Assembly (NCBI GenBank): GCA_030433075.1
Contig: JAUILI010000023.1
Location: 1 to 33,196 of the forward strand
Source of the DNA: Gammaproteobacteria bacterium
GTDB lineage: Bacteria > Pseudomonadota > Gammaproteobacteria > Pseudomonadales > Azotimanducaceae
Length of the DNA: 33,196 nucleotides
Reading direction: 5' to 3'
The notes beneath the pieces were generated by a model. That model saw only the letters and a list, made by a program, of their open reading frames with translations. It had not been told where the DNA came from and made no database searches. Position numbers and translations under genes: made by a program. Numbering within the stretch: the first letter of the stretch is position 1; every line of letters starts with the position of its first letter. Positions 27,183 to 33,196 of this stretch are shown here, piece after piece.

Positions 27183-28371
27183 ATTCGTCAGGGAAGAGGA
27201 AAAGCCCCGCTTCGTAGCATGCCCAGGCAAAGGCCCGCTGCGCCTTGGTGCCCAGGGCATCTTCGCGCAGGGGGGCTAGGCGAAGAAAGGGCGCGCGCTC
27301 TTCTTCATCTAAAGCGCAGGGTAAAGCCACCTGGTCACTGATCAGCCAGCCCTGGCCCGCCTCCTCAACCCACTGCCAACGTCGCCCGGGAGCCGGGAGT
27401 AGGGCTTGGAAGCGCTTGAAAGCTTTTTGGAAGGCGGGCTCGCTTCGACGGGTGTCGAGCTCCGGGGCCTGCCGCGGCGGCCGGGTGAGGGCCGACGCGA
27501 GGGCTCGAGTGGGTGGGCCCGCTCCCCACAGCGCATCGAGGAGGGGGCCCGCGAGGGTCTCCCGTAGCGGGGCCGATGCCCCCGGAGGATGGCCCGGCAG
27601 GGCACCGAAGGTGGGGAGCAGGGGCAGGGGCGTGGGATCGGCCCCGCGCTCCAGGGCATGATCAAGAAGCGCTTCAAGAAGTTCCGCCGCCGTGGGCGTG
27701 CGGATGCCTAGGGAAAGGGTCAGGCAGGGCTCTTCTGCTACTCCGTGATGGCCCCAGCCCGGGGGAAGATAGAGCACGTCCCCGGGGTGGGCCTGAAGCG
27801 TGGTGGTGGGCTCGAAGGGGTTCAACAAATCCAGCCCATCCACCGTTTCGTGGTGCTCAGGGTGCGCAGGGCCAGGGGCCAGGCCCCAGCGGCGCACGCC
27901 CTCAAGCTGCATAAGGAACACGTGGTAGCGATCCTCGTGGGCGCCCACGGAGCCGCCGGCGGTGGCAAAGCTCACCATTAAATCGTCGATGCACCAGGGC
28001 GGTAGGAAGGGGACCGCTTCAAAGACCGTTGCCAGCCCTGGGAGCCAGTGATCCACGGCGTTGACCAGGAGGGTCCAGGGGCGCTCGAAGCCCAGGGCTT
28101 CAAGATCTTCGTCTGCAAAGGGCCCCTGGCGCAGCCTGAGCTTTGGCGCTGCGCCTTCAATAAGCCGGGCTTCCGCCGCGGGCTCGCAGGCGAGGGCCGC
28201 GAGCTCATTCCCATCCAGGGGCAGCCCTCCCGGGAGGGCCCCGGGGAGAACGGCGGGCCTCCGCCCCCAGTAATGCTCAAAAAACGCCGCCTCTTGTCCT
28301 TCCATGGATGCCGCACCCTCAGGAAGGGGCGCGGCGGCAAAAAGATGCGGACGCGGCGGCGGTAGGGTCAT
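27181..28371 (-). CDS. roxA: 50S ribosomal protein L16 arginine hydroxylase (JmjC/cupin oxygenase)
   Basis: The 396-residue protein is a 2-oxoglutarate/Fe(II)-dependent JmjC-type oxygenase of the YcfD/RoxA family, which hydroxylates an arginine of ribosomal protein L16. The N-terminal FFEHYWGRRPAVLPGALPG is the family signature. The iron ligands are His145 and Asp147 (GAHEDRYHVFLMQLEGVRRW) and His208 (PPGWGHHG). DDLMVSFATAGGSVG, typical of the jelly-roll, precedes them. A C-terminal dimerisation/winged-helix region follows. The residue before Val151 in the RYHVFL segment is His where most relatives have Asp. The start shares one base with the purB stop (TGATG), and Met23 is an alternative start. 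Confidence 0.92.
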   Translation of the reverse strand: MTLPPPRPHLFAAAPLPEGAASMEGQEAAFFEHYWGRRPAVLPGALPGGLPLDGNELAALACEPAAEARLIEGAAPKLRLRQGPFADEDLEALGFERPWTLLVNAVDHWLPGLATVFEAVPFLPPWCIDDLMVSFATAGGSVGAHEDRYHVFLMQLEGVRRWGLAPGPAHPEHHETVDGLDLLNPFEPTTTLQAHPGDVLYLPPGWGHHGVAEEPCLTLSLGIRTPTAAELLEALLDHALERGADPTPLPLLPTFGALPGHPPGASAPLRETLAGPLLDALWGAGPPTRALASALTRPPRQAPELDTRRSEPAFQKAFKRFQALLPAPGRRWQWVEEAGQGWLISDQVALPCALDEEERAPFLRLAPLREDALGTKAQRAFAWACYEAGLFLFPDE

Positions 28372-29744
28372 CAGACGGAGCGCGCGAGCGTTTCCGCAAG
28401 GCCAAGGTAGGTGGCCGGGGTGAGGGCTTGAAGGCGCGCTCGGCCCTCTGCGGAAAGGGGGAGGGCTTCCAGCAGCTCGGCCACGGCCTGGGCATCAAGT
28501 TGCCGACCCCGGGTGGCTTCCTTCAAGCGCTCGTAAGGTTGATCCACCCCCTCTTGGCGCAAAATGGTCTGGATCGGTTCGGCCAGCACTTCCCAGCTGT
28601 TATCGAGATCCTGAGCCATGCGCTGGGGATCGGCCTCGATTTTCCCCAGGCCTCTCAGCGCCGCGGTGAGGGCAATCATGAGGTGGCCCAGGCCGACCCC
28701 AAGGTTGCGCAGCACGGTGGAATCGGAGAGGTCCCGTTGCCACCGCGACACGGGGAGCTTGTCTGCCAGGTGGGAAAGCACGGCATGGGCAAGGCCCAGG
28801 TTGCCCTCGGAGTTTTCGAAGTCGATGGGGTTTACCTTGTGGGGCATGGTGGAAGAGCCGGTTTCCGTGGCCACGGCACGCTGCTTGAAGTAGCCCAGGG
28901 AAATGTAGCCCCAAAGATCCCGGTTCATATCGAGTAGCACCTGACCAAAGCGCTGGAGCCCATGGCAATAGGCGGCGATGCCATCGTGGGGTTCAATTTG
29001 CGTGGTATAGGGATTCATGGTTAGTCCAAGCCCCTCCAACACCCGCGTGCTGAGCGCTGGCCAGGACACCTCCGGGGCCGCCACCAGGTGGGCGTTGAAG
29101 TTCCCCACGGCGCCGTTCAGCTTGGCCGGCAGGGGCAGGGCAGCGAAGGCGTCGCGCTGGCTGCGAAGGCGGGCAACGAAGTTCGCCAGCTCCTTACCCA
29201 TGGTGGTGGGGGAGGCCAGCTGCCCGTGGGTCCTCGACAGCATGGGCACGGCCGCCAGGCTATCGGCCAGGCTTTTGAGCTTCTCGAGCACCGCATCCAT
29301 GGCGGGCAGGACGGCCTCGTCTCGAGCGTGTTTCAGCATGAGCGCATGGGAGACGTTGTTGATGTCCTCGCTCGTGCAGGCGAAGTGCACGAATTCTTCA
29401 TAGGGCGCGAGGGAGAGGCGGGCCCGAAGACGCGCCTTCAGGAAATATTCCACCGCCTTCACGTCATGGTTCGTGGTGCGCTCCGTGGCCTTAATCTCCT
29501 CTGCGTCCGCCGCAGAGAACTGCTCCGCAACGCCGCGGAGATAGGCCTGGTCTGCCTCGCTGAAGGGGGGCAGGGGCGTAAAGGCCGGCTCCGCAGCCAG
29601 GGCAAGCAGCCATTCCACCTCCGTGACCACGCGAAAGCGCAGAAGCCCGAATTCGCTGAGGAACGGGCGAAGCCCGTCCCCTTGGCTGCGGTAGCGCCCG
29701 TCAAGGGGGGACAGGGCGAAGAGGGGATGGGCAGTGTCAGTCAC
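28371..29744 (-). CDS. purB: Adenylosuccinate lyase
   Basis: The 457-residue enzyme acts twice in purine synthesis: it releases fumarate from SAICAR and from adenylosuccinate. The fumarase/aspartase-family signature SSTMPHKVNPIDFEN is present, as are SPLDGRYRSQ near the N-terminus, the catalytic histidine region RTHGQLASPTTMGKE and TTNHDVKAVEYF. Length is nearly identical to E. coli PurB (456 aa). The start is GTG ([18 protein letters not shown]), overlapping the hflD stop as GTGA. The order mnmA-hflD-purB is conserved in gammaproteobacteria. Confidence 0.97.
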   Translation of the reverse strand: MTDTAHPLFALSPLDGRYRSQGDGLRPFLSEFGLLRFRVVTEVEWLLALAAEPAFTPLPPFSEADQAYLRGVAEQFSAADAEEIKATERTTNHDVKAVEYFLKARLRARLSLAPYEEFVHFACTSEDINNVSHALMLKHARDEAVLPAMDAVLEKLKSLADSLAAVPMLSRTHGQLASPTTMGKELANFVARLRSQRDAFAALPLPAKLNGAVGNFNAHLVAAPEVSWPALSTRVLEGLGLTMNPYTTQIEPHDGIAAYCHGLQRFGQVLLDMNRDLWGYISLGYFKQRAVATETGSSTMPHKVNPIDFENSEGNLGLAHAVLSHLADKLPVSRWQRDLSDSTVLRNLGVGLGHLMIALTAALRGLGKIEADPQRMAQDLDNSWEVLAEPIQTILRQEGVDQPYERLKEATRGRQLDAQAVAELLEALPLSAEGRARLQALTPATYLGLAETLARSV

Positions 29745-30355
29745 GGCAGTTCCTCGCAGAGGGCTTGAGCGGCGCCGACGAGGCGTCGCCGTTGAAGGAA
29801 GAGGTGGCGGCGGCGGCCGCCGAGCTGGAAGTACAAAATCGCGCCCCGAACGCCCGCAAGAAGGCAGGCACGAATGAGCGCCGCGGTGCGAGGTTGGCTT
29901 AGGGCGCCTCGCTGGCCGCGAACTTCGATGCGCCGGGGCAGGGTAGCCAGGGTAGCGCTGTAGGTTTCCGCAAAGGCCTCAATGAGCGTTTCGTGATCCA
30001 CAGGAAAGTGGGCCCGCTGGTCTTGTAAGCGCGCCAGACGCTTGTCCATTTCCCGCTGTAGCGCGGGAGCGCGCTGAAACTGATGAGCGAGGCGCAGCAT
30101 GGCAAAGACATAGCGCAGTACTTCCCCCGTGGGCCGGGCTCCGGGGGAAAGCTGGGTTTCCAGCGACCGAAGGCCAAGGGTCAAGGAAGCGCCGTAAATG
30201 CCGTCCACATTCGGGGCATCGACGATCAGCACCGCTTCGAGGAGCGGGCAAAGCTGGGTTGGCTCCAGGCTGCGGCCGTGGGCCGCATCTTCGACGAGAG
30301 CGGCGCTCTGAAAAACCGCGGCCAGGGCCTTGGCGACCTCGTGGGGCGTTGTCAT
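29741..30355 (-). CDS. hflD: HflD, high-frequency-lysogenisation homologue
   Basis: The 204-residue helical protein matches HflD/Ycf[59 protein letters not shown] and [26 protein letters not shown]. In E. coli it binds the lambda CII protein and associates with the membrane; the cellular role in uninfected cells is unclear. The frame opens 22 codons upstream inside mnmA, but ATG 30355 forms an ATGA overlap with the mnmA stop and matches the family start ([15 protein letters not shown]). Its stop overlaps the purB start by 4 bp. Confidence 0.93.
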   Translation of the reverse strand: MTTPHEVAKALAAVFQSAALVEDAAHGRSLEPTQLCPLLEAVLIVDAPNVDGIYGASLTLGLRSLETQLSPGARPTGEVLRYVFAMLRLAHQFQRAPALQREMDKRLARLQDQRAHFPVDHETLIEAFAETYSATLATLPRRIEVRGQRGALSQPRTAALIRACLLAGVRGAILYFQLGGRRRHLFLQRRRLVGAAQALCEELP

Positions 30356-31488
30356 GTCCGCCTTCTCTGAATGATCTGGCCGCCGCCCAGGCACCGAGCC
30401 CCCTCGTAGAACACGACCCATTGTCCGGGCGTCACCGCGCGCTGCGGCTCATCAAAAACCACGCGAACTTGCCCCGGTCCCGCTGGGGACACGGTGCAGG
30501 CCTGGTCCCGCTGGCGGTAGCGAATCTTCGCCGTGCAGCGAAGGGGTAGGATGGGCGTCGGGCCTATCCAGTTCAGCCCCTCAGCCACCAGTTCGTTGTG
30601 GAAGAGGGCGGGGTGATCGTGGCCCTGGGCGACGATCAGCGTATTGCGGGCCGCATCCTTTTCCACCACGTACCAGGGCGTGCCGTCGCTATCCGCCCGG
30701 CCGCCGATACCGAGGCCCTGGCGCTGCCCAAAGGTGTAGAAGGCCAGGCCCTGGTGAACGCCGAGCACCTCGCCGTCCACGGTTTCGAGGGGTCCTTCCT
30801 CGCCCTTCACGTAGCGCGCGAGGAAATCACTAAAGCGCCGCTCACCGATAAAGCAGATGCCCGTGGAGTCCTTCTTTGCGTGGGTCGGGAGCCCCGCGGC
30901 TTCCGCCTCCTGGCGGATTTCGGGCTTTGGGCTCGGGCCCAGGGGAAAGAGGCACTGAGCAAAGCGCGCCCCCGGGACGGCGTGGAGGAAGTAGCTTTGG
31001 TCCTTGTTGGGATCGGCGCCCCGGAGCAGGCACGGCTGGCCTTCTAGCGTTGCCAGATCAGCGTAGTGCCCCGTGGCCACCCAATGCGCCCCCAGCGCCT
31101 CGGCGTAGTCCTGGAAAACGTTGAACTTAATTTCCCGGTTGCACAGCACGTCCGGGTTCGGCGTGCGCCCCGCCTGGTATTCGGAGAGAAAGTGCTCGAA
31201 CACGGCGTCCCAGTATTCTGCGGCGAAGTTCGCTGTCTCCAGGGGAATGGCGAGGCGATCAGCGACGGCTTGGGCATCGGCTAAATCTTCCAGGGCCGTG
31301 CAGTACTCCGTGCCGTCGTCTTCCTCCCAGTTCTTCATGAAGAGGCCGATGACTTCAAAGCCCGCGCGCTTCAAGCGCAACGCGGCCACGGAGCTGTCCA
31401 CTCCGCCGGAAAGGCCGACGACCACGCGGGCGCCCGCTTCCGGCTGGGGGGCGGGGCCAAGGGCTAGGGGAGGGACGGCCTGAACCAT
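30352..31488 (-). CDS. mnmA: tRNA-specific 2-thiouridylase MnmA
   Basis: The 378-residue enzyme inserts sulfur at C2 of the wobble uridine of tRNA-Lys, -Glu and -Gln using sulfur relayed from IscS/TusE. The PP-loop [11 protein letters not shown] (residues 25-35) binds ATP. The catalytic cysteines are Cys116 ([13 protein letters not shown]) and Cys212 ([15 protein letters not shown]), both in invariant contexts. [15 protein letters not shown] and ATGHYADL also match. A roughly 20-residue Pro/Ala-rich N-terminal extension precedes the conserved start, so initiation slightly later is possible, although no later Met is present before the PP-loop. It is the first gene of the four-gene operon mnmA-hflD-purB-roxA and divergent from moaC. 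Confidence 0.97.
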   Translation of the reverse strand: MVQAVPPLALGPAPQPEAGARVVVGLSGGVDSSVAALRLKRAGFEVIGLFMKNWEEDDGTEYCTALEDLADAQAVADRLAIPLETANFAAEYWDAVFEHFLSEYQAGRTPNPDVLCNREIKFNVFQDYAEALGAHWVATGHYADLATLEGQPCLLRGADPNKDQSYFLHAVPGARFAQCLFPLGPSPKPEIRQEAEAAGLPTHAKKDSTGICFIGERRFSDFLARYVKGEEGPLETVDGEVLGVHQGLAFYTFGQRQGLGIGGRADSDGTPWYVVEKDAARNTLIVAQGHDHPALFHNELVAEGLNWIGPTPILPLRCTAKIRYRQRDQACTVSPAGPGQVRVVFDEPQRAVTPGQWVVFYEGARCLGGGQIIQRRRT

Positions 31489-31571
31489 GGGCAGGGGGTT
31501 TCTCGCGGTGGATGCGGTCGCTATTGTACCGGCGCAGGCCCGGGGGCCACCAGTAACGAGGACATCAGCGC

Positions 31572-32069
31572 GTGACCGATCCTGACGGATTTACCCATCT
31601 TGACGCAGAAGGCCAGGCGCACATGGTCGACGTCGGTGAAAAACCCACCACCGCTCGGGAGGCGCGGGCCTCTGGGCGCGTTCGCATGGCGCCAGAAACG
31701 CTACAGAAGCTTCAGGCGGGCACGCACCGCAAGGGCGACGTGCTGGCCACGGCGCGCATCGCCGCCATCATGGGGGCCAAGCGCACCCACGAACTCATTC
31801 CCCTCTGCCACAGCCTGCCCCTGAGCTCGGTCAAGGTGGCCTTCGAGGTGGAGGGGCCGGACACCCTTCGCGTGTCCGCAACGGTGAAAACCACGGCGCA
31901 AACCGGCGTGGAGATGGAGGCGCTCACCGCGGTGAGCCTGGCGGCGCTCACGGTCTACGATATGTGTAAGGCCGTAGATCGGGGCATGATCATCGAAGCC
32001 ATCGCGCTGGAGGAAAAGCGCGGAGGCGCGAGTGGTGTCTGGCTTCGGGAGGCTGAGCGCCATGCTTGA
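31572..32069 (+). CDS. moaC: Cyclic pyranopterin monophosphate synthase MoaC
   Basis: The 165-residue enzyme converts the MoaA product to cyclic pyranopterin monophosphate in molybdenum cofactor synthesis. It has [20 protein letters not shown] at residues 18-37, [39 protein letters not shown] and the active-site [12 protein letters not shown] with the conserved Asp/Lys. Length matches E. coli (161 aa). The start is GTG with GAGGA nine bases upstream. moaD begins within the last eight bases, so the genes are coupled. moaA and moaB are not in the window. Confidence 0.97.
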   Translation: MTDPDGFTHLDAEGQAHMVDVGEKPTTAREARASGRVRMAPETLQKLQAGTHRKGDVLATARIAAIMGAKRTHELIPLCHSLPLSSVKVAFEVEGPDTLRVSATVKTTAQTGVEMEALTAVSLAALTVYDMCKAVDRGMIIEAIALEEKRGGASGVWLREAERHA

Positions 32070-32316
32070 GGTTCGTTTCTTTGCCCGCCTCCGGGAGGCG
32101 CTTGGGCAGGAGCGCCTAAGCCTGCCCCTGGAGGCCCCGGAGCTCACGGTGGAGGAGCTTCTTTGCGCGTTGGACGCCGAGATTCCTGGCGCTCGAGCTC
32201 AGCTGACGGCGCCCGGGATTCGCCTCGCGGTGAATCAGGCCTTCATCGAAGACGACGCCCTCGTCCTCAAGCCCGGGGACGAGATTGCCTTCTTGCCCCC
32301 GGTGACCGGCGGATGA
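32062..32316 (+). CDS. moaD: Molybdopterin synthase small subunit MoaD
   Basis: The 84-residue ubiquitin-fold sulfur carrier ends in the essential diglycine (PPVTGG), which is thiocarboxylated and donates sulfur to cyclic pyranopterin monophosphate. [12 protein letters not shown] near the start and [14 protein letters not shown] at the end are characteristic. The open frame starts ten codons earlier, but ATG 32062 gives the family N-terminus ([12 protein letters not shown]) and overlaps the end of moaC by 8 bp. The stop overlaps moaE as ATGA. Confidence 0.96.
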   Translation: MLEVRFFARLREALGQERLSLPLEAPELTVEELLCALDAEIPGARAQLTAPGIRLAVNQAFIEDDALVLKPGDEIAFLPPVTGG

Positions 32317-32798
32317 GCGCCTCAGCCGTGCTCTCCGTCGCCGTGCAGACGGAAGATTTTGCCCTGGAGGATGCCTTTCGCCGCCTTCGCCAGGCTGCCC
32401 CGGGGGCAGGGGCCGAGGTCGCCTTTGTGGGCCTCGTGCGCGATCAGGCGGGCTCCGTGGCCAGCCTGACCCTGGAACATTATCCGGGCATGAGCGAGCG
32501 TTCCATGCTCGCAGTCTGCGAACGTGCGGCCAAACGCTGGCCCCTCCTGGCGGTGGAGGCCATTCACCGCGTAGGTACCCTCGGCCCGGGGGATCAGATT
32601 GTGCTCGTGCTGGTCTCTAGCGCCCATCGCCATGCCGCCTTCGCGGGCGCCCAGTACATCATGGACGCCTTTAAGAGCGAGGTGGTGTTCTGGAAGCTTG
32701 AGGATCGGGACGGCGAGAAGGTCTGGATCGAGGCCGCCCCCTCGGACCACCAGGCCCTGACCGCCTGGGAGGAGACTTCTGGGGAAGGGGCCCCCTAA
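32313..32798 (+). CDS. moaE: Molybdopterin synthase catalytic subunit MoaE
   Basis: The 161-residue large subunit pairs with MoaD to make molybdopterin. Recognisable segments are EVAFVGLVRD, LTLEHYPGMSERSM, IHRVGTLGPGDQIVLVLVSSAHRHAAF and the catalytic lysine region VVFWKLEDRDGEKVWIEA. ATG 32313 was chosen over an upstream in-frame codon because it overlaps the moaD stop (ATGA) and gives the usual length. The last 128 bp lie opposite the 3' end of the convergent pseudouridine synthase frame. Confidence 0.96.
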   Translation: MSASAVLSVAVQTEDFALEDAFRRLRQAAPGAGAEVAFVGLVRDQAGSVASLTLEHYPGMSERSMLAVCERAAKRWPLLAVEAIHRVGTLGPGDQIVLVLVSSAHRHAAFAGAQYIMDAFKSEVVFWKLEDRDGEKVWIEAAPSDHQALTAWEETSGEGAP

Positions 32799-33196
32799 AA
32801 GCCGCCGGCACGGGGGCCTCCGCATAGGCCCCGGGGGCGAGATCCTCGAGGGCGTAGTCCCCAATGCGATAGCGAATCAGGCGGAGCACGGGGGTTCCCA
32901 CGGCGGCACAAAGGCGACGGACCAGCCGGTTTCGGCCCTCATCAATGGTGAGATCCACCCAGCAGGGGTGGCTCGAGCTTTTGATGCGCGGGGGTGGGTC
33001 TCGGTCCGGCAGGGGCGGGGCAGGGCAGAGGCTGACACGCAGAGCCCGGGCGGGGCCGTCGTTTAGGGTGACGCCTCGCTGCAGCCGACCGAGCGCAGCC
33101 GCATCGGGAGCTTGATCTAATAGGGCCCAGTAGCCCTTCTCCACCTTATGCCGGGGGTGGCTCAGCCAGTGCTGCAAGCCACCGTGATTGGTGAGT
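32671..33196 (-). CDS. rluE: RluE-type 23S rRNA pseudouridine synthase, C-terminal part (5' end outside window)
   Basis: The frame is open to the right edge, so the start and the catalytic aspartate are outside; about 175 residues are visible. LTNHGGLQHWLSHPRHKVEKGYW, GVTLNDGPARAL, VDLTIDEGRNRLVRRLCAAVGTPVLRLIRYRIGDYALEDLAPG match the RsuA/RluE group, and the NDG, EGRNR-VRR and LIRY-x-x-GDY-x-L segments resemble RluE, which modifies U2457. Family members usually end shortly after LAPG, near position 32810. Here the frame continues about 45 more residues as a basic Arg/Pro/Ser-rich tail antisense to moaE. That tail may be real, or reflect a lost stop or a base error. Confidence 0.82.
   Translation of the reverse strand, partial: LTNHGGLQHWLSHPRHKVEKGYWALLDQAPDAAALGRLQRGVTLNDGPARALRVSLCPAPPLPDRDPPPRIKSSSHPCWVDLTIDEGRNRLVRRLCAAVGTPVLRLIRYRIGDYALEDLAPGAYAEAPVPAAFRGPLPQKSPPRRSGPGGPRGRPRSRPSRRPDPQASRTPPRS

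Overview
The window is a 33.2 kb piece of a GC-rich gammaproteobacterial chromosome. It is densely packed and almost entirely core metabolism and housekeeping. Family content and gene order point to a Pseudomonas/Oceanospirillales/Halomonas-type lineage: HflD, MltD next to GloB, NhaB, SohB, CysB, ThrH, NfuA, RluE-like and the L16 hydroxylase are all present. From memory, several blocks (ppiD, then mltD-gloB-methyltransferase-rnhA-dnaQ, nhaB, metH, nfuA) follow the order found in Pseudomonas; I could not run a comparison. I see no tRNA, rRNA, IS element, prophage, CRISPR array or defence island.

Layout. (1) 1-5713: the 3' end of ppiD (folding of exported proteins), a gloB-mltD pair on the minus strand, and a divergent methyltransferase-rnhA-dnaQ operon. 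(2) 5710-11276: nhaB, an SCP-2-like protein, sohB, acuI, a Kef-type antiporter membrane subunit and a 41-codon membrane microprotein that standard ORF cut-offs miss. (3) 11315-17635: metH followed by a DUF2970 membrane protein on the minus strand; divergently nfuA, preceded by a sequence closely resembling an IscR type 1 site, then rimO and a 46-codon membrane microprotein ending at a strong terminator. (4) 17714-20604: qor, a membrane-anchored J-domain protein, a YdcH/DUF465 protein and a cytosolic 5'-nucleotidase. (5) 20690-22363: cysB and thrH. (6) 22541-26483: an apparent six-gene operon, GntR regulator-prpB-prpC-Rieske protein-RraA-like protein-small DNA-binding-like protein, that lacks prpD/acnD/prpF. 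(7) 26484-27182: a 335-bp AT-rich non-coding stretch with three copies of a 16-bp motif and several hairpins, then a small lipoprotein gene and a bidirectional terminator. (8) 27181-31488: mnmA-hflD-purB-roxA, a minus-strand operon in which every junction overlaps. (9) 31572-33196: moaC-moaD-moaE, then a convergent RluE-type pseudouridine synthase that runs off the right edge.

How the parts fit. Methionine synthesis (metH), Fe-S maturation (nfuA, used by proteins such as RimO), tRNA and ribosome modification (mnmA, rimO, roxA, rluE-like) and molybdopterin synthesis (moaCDE) are standard functions. A possible C3-acid theme exists: AcuI-type acryloyl-CoA reductase would make propionyl-CoA, and PrpC/PrpB would consume it. 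The two loci are 14 kb apart and this link is an inference.

I did not find a clear new multi-gene system. The most unusual signals are the iterated motif and hairpins at 26484-26818, the Rieske/RraA/DNA-binding extension of the prp operon, and the two unannotatable membrane microproteins.
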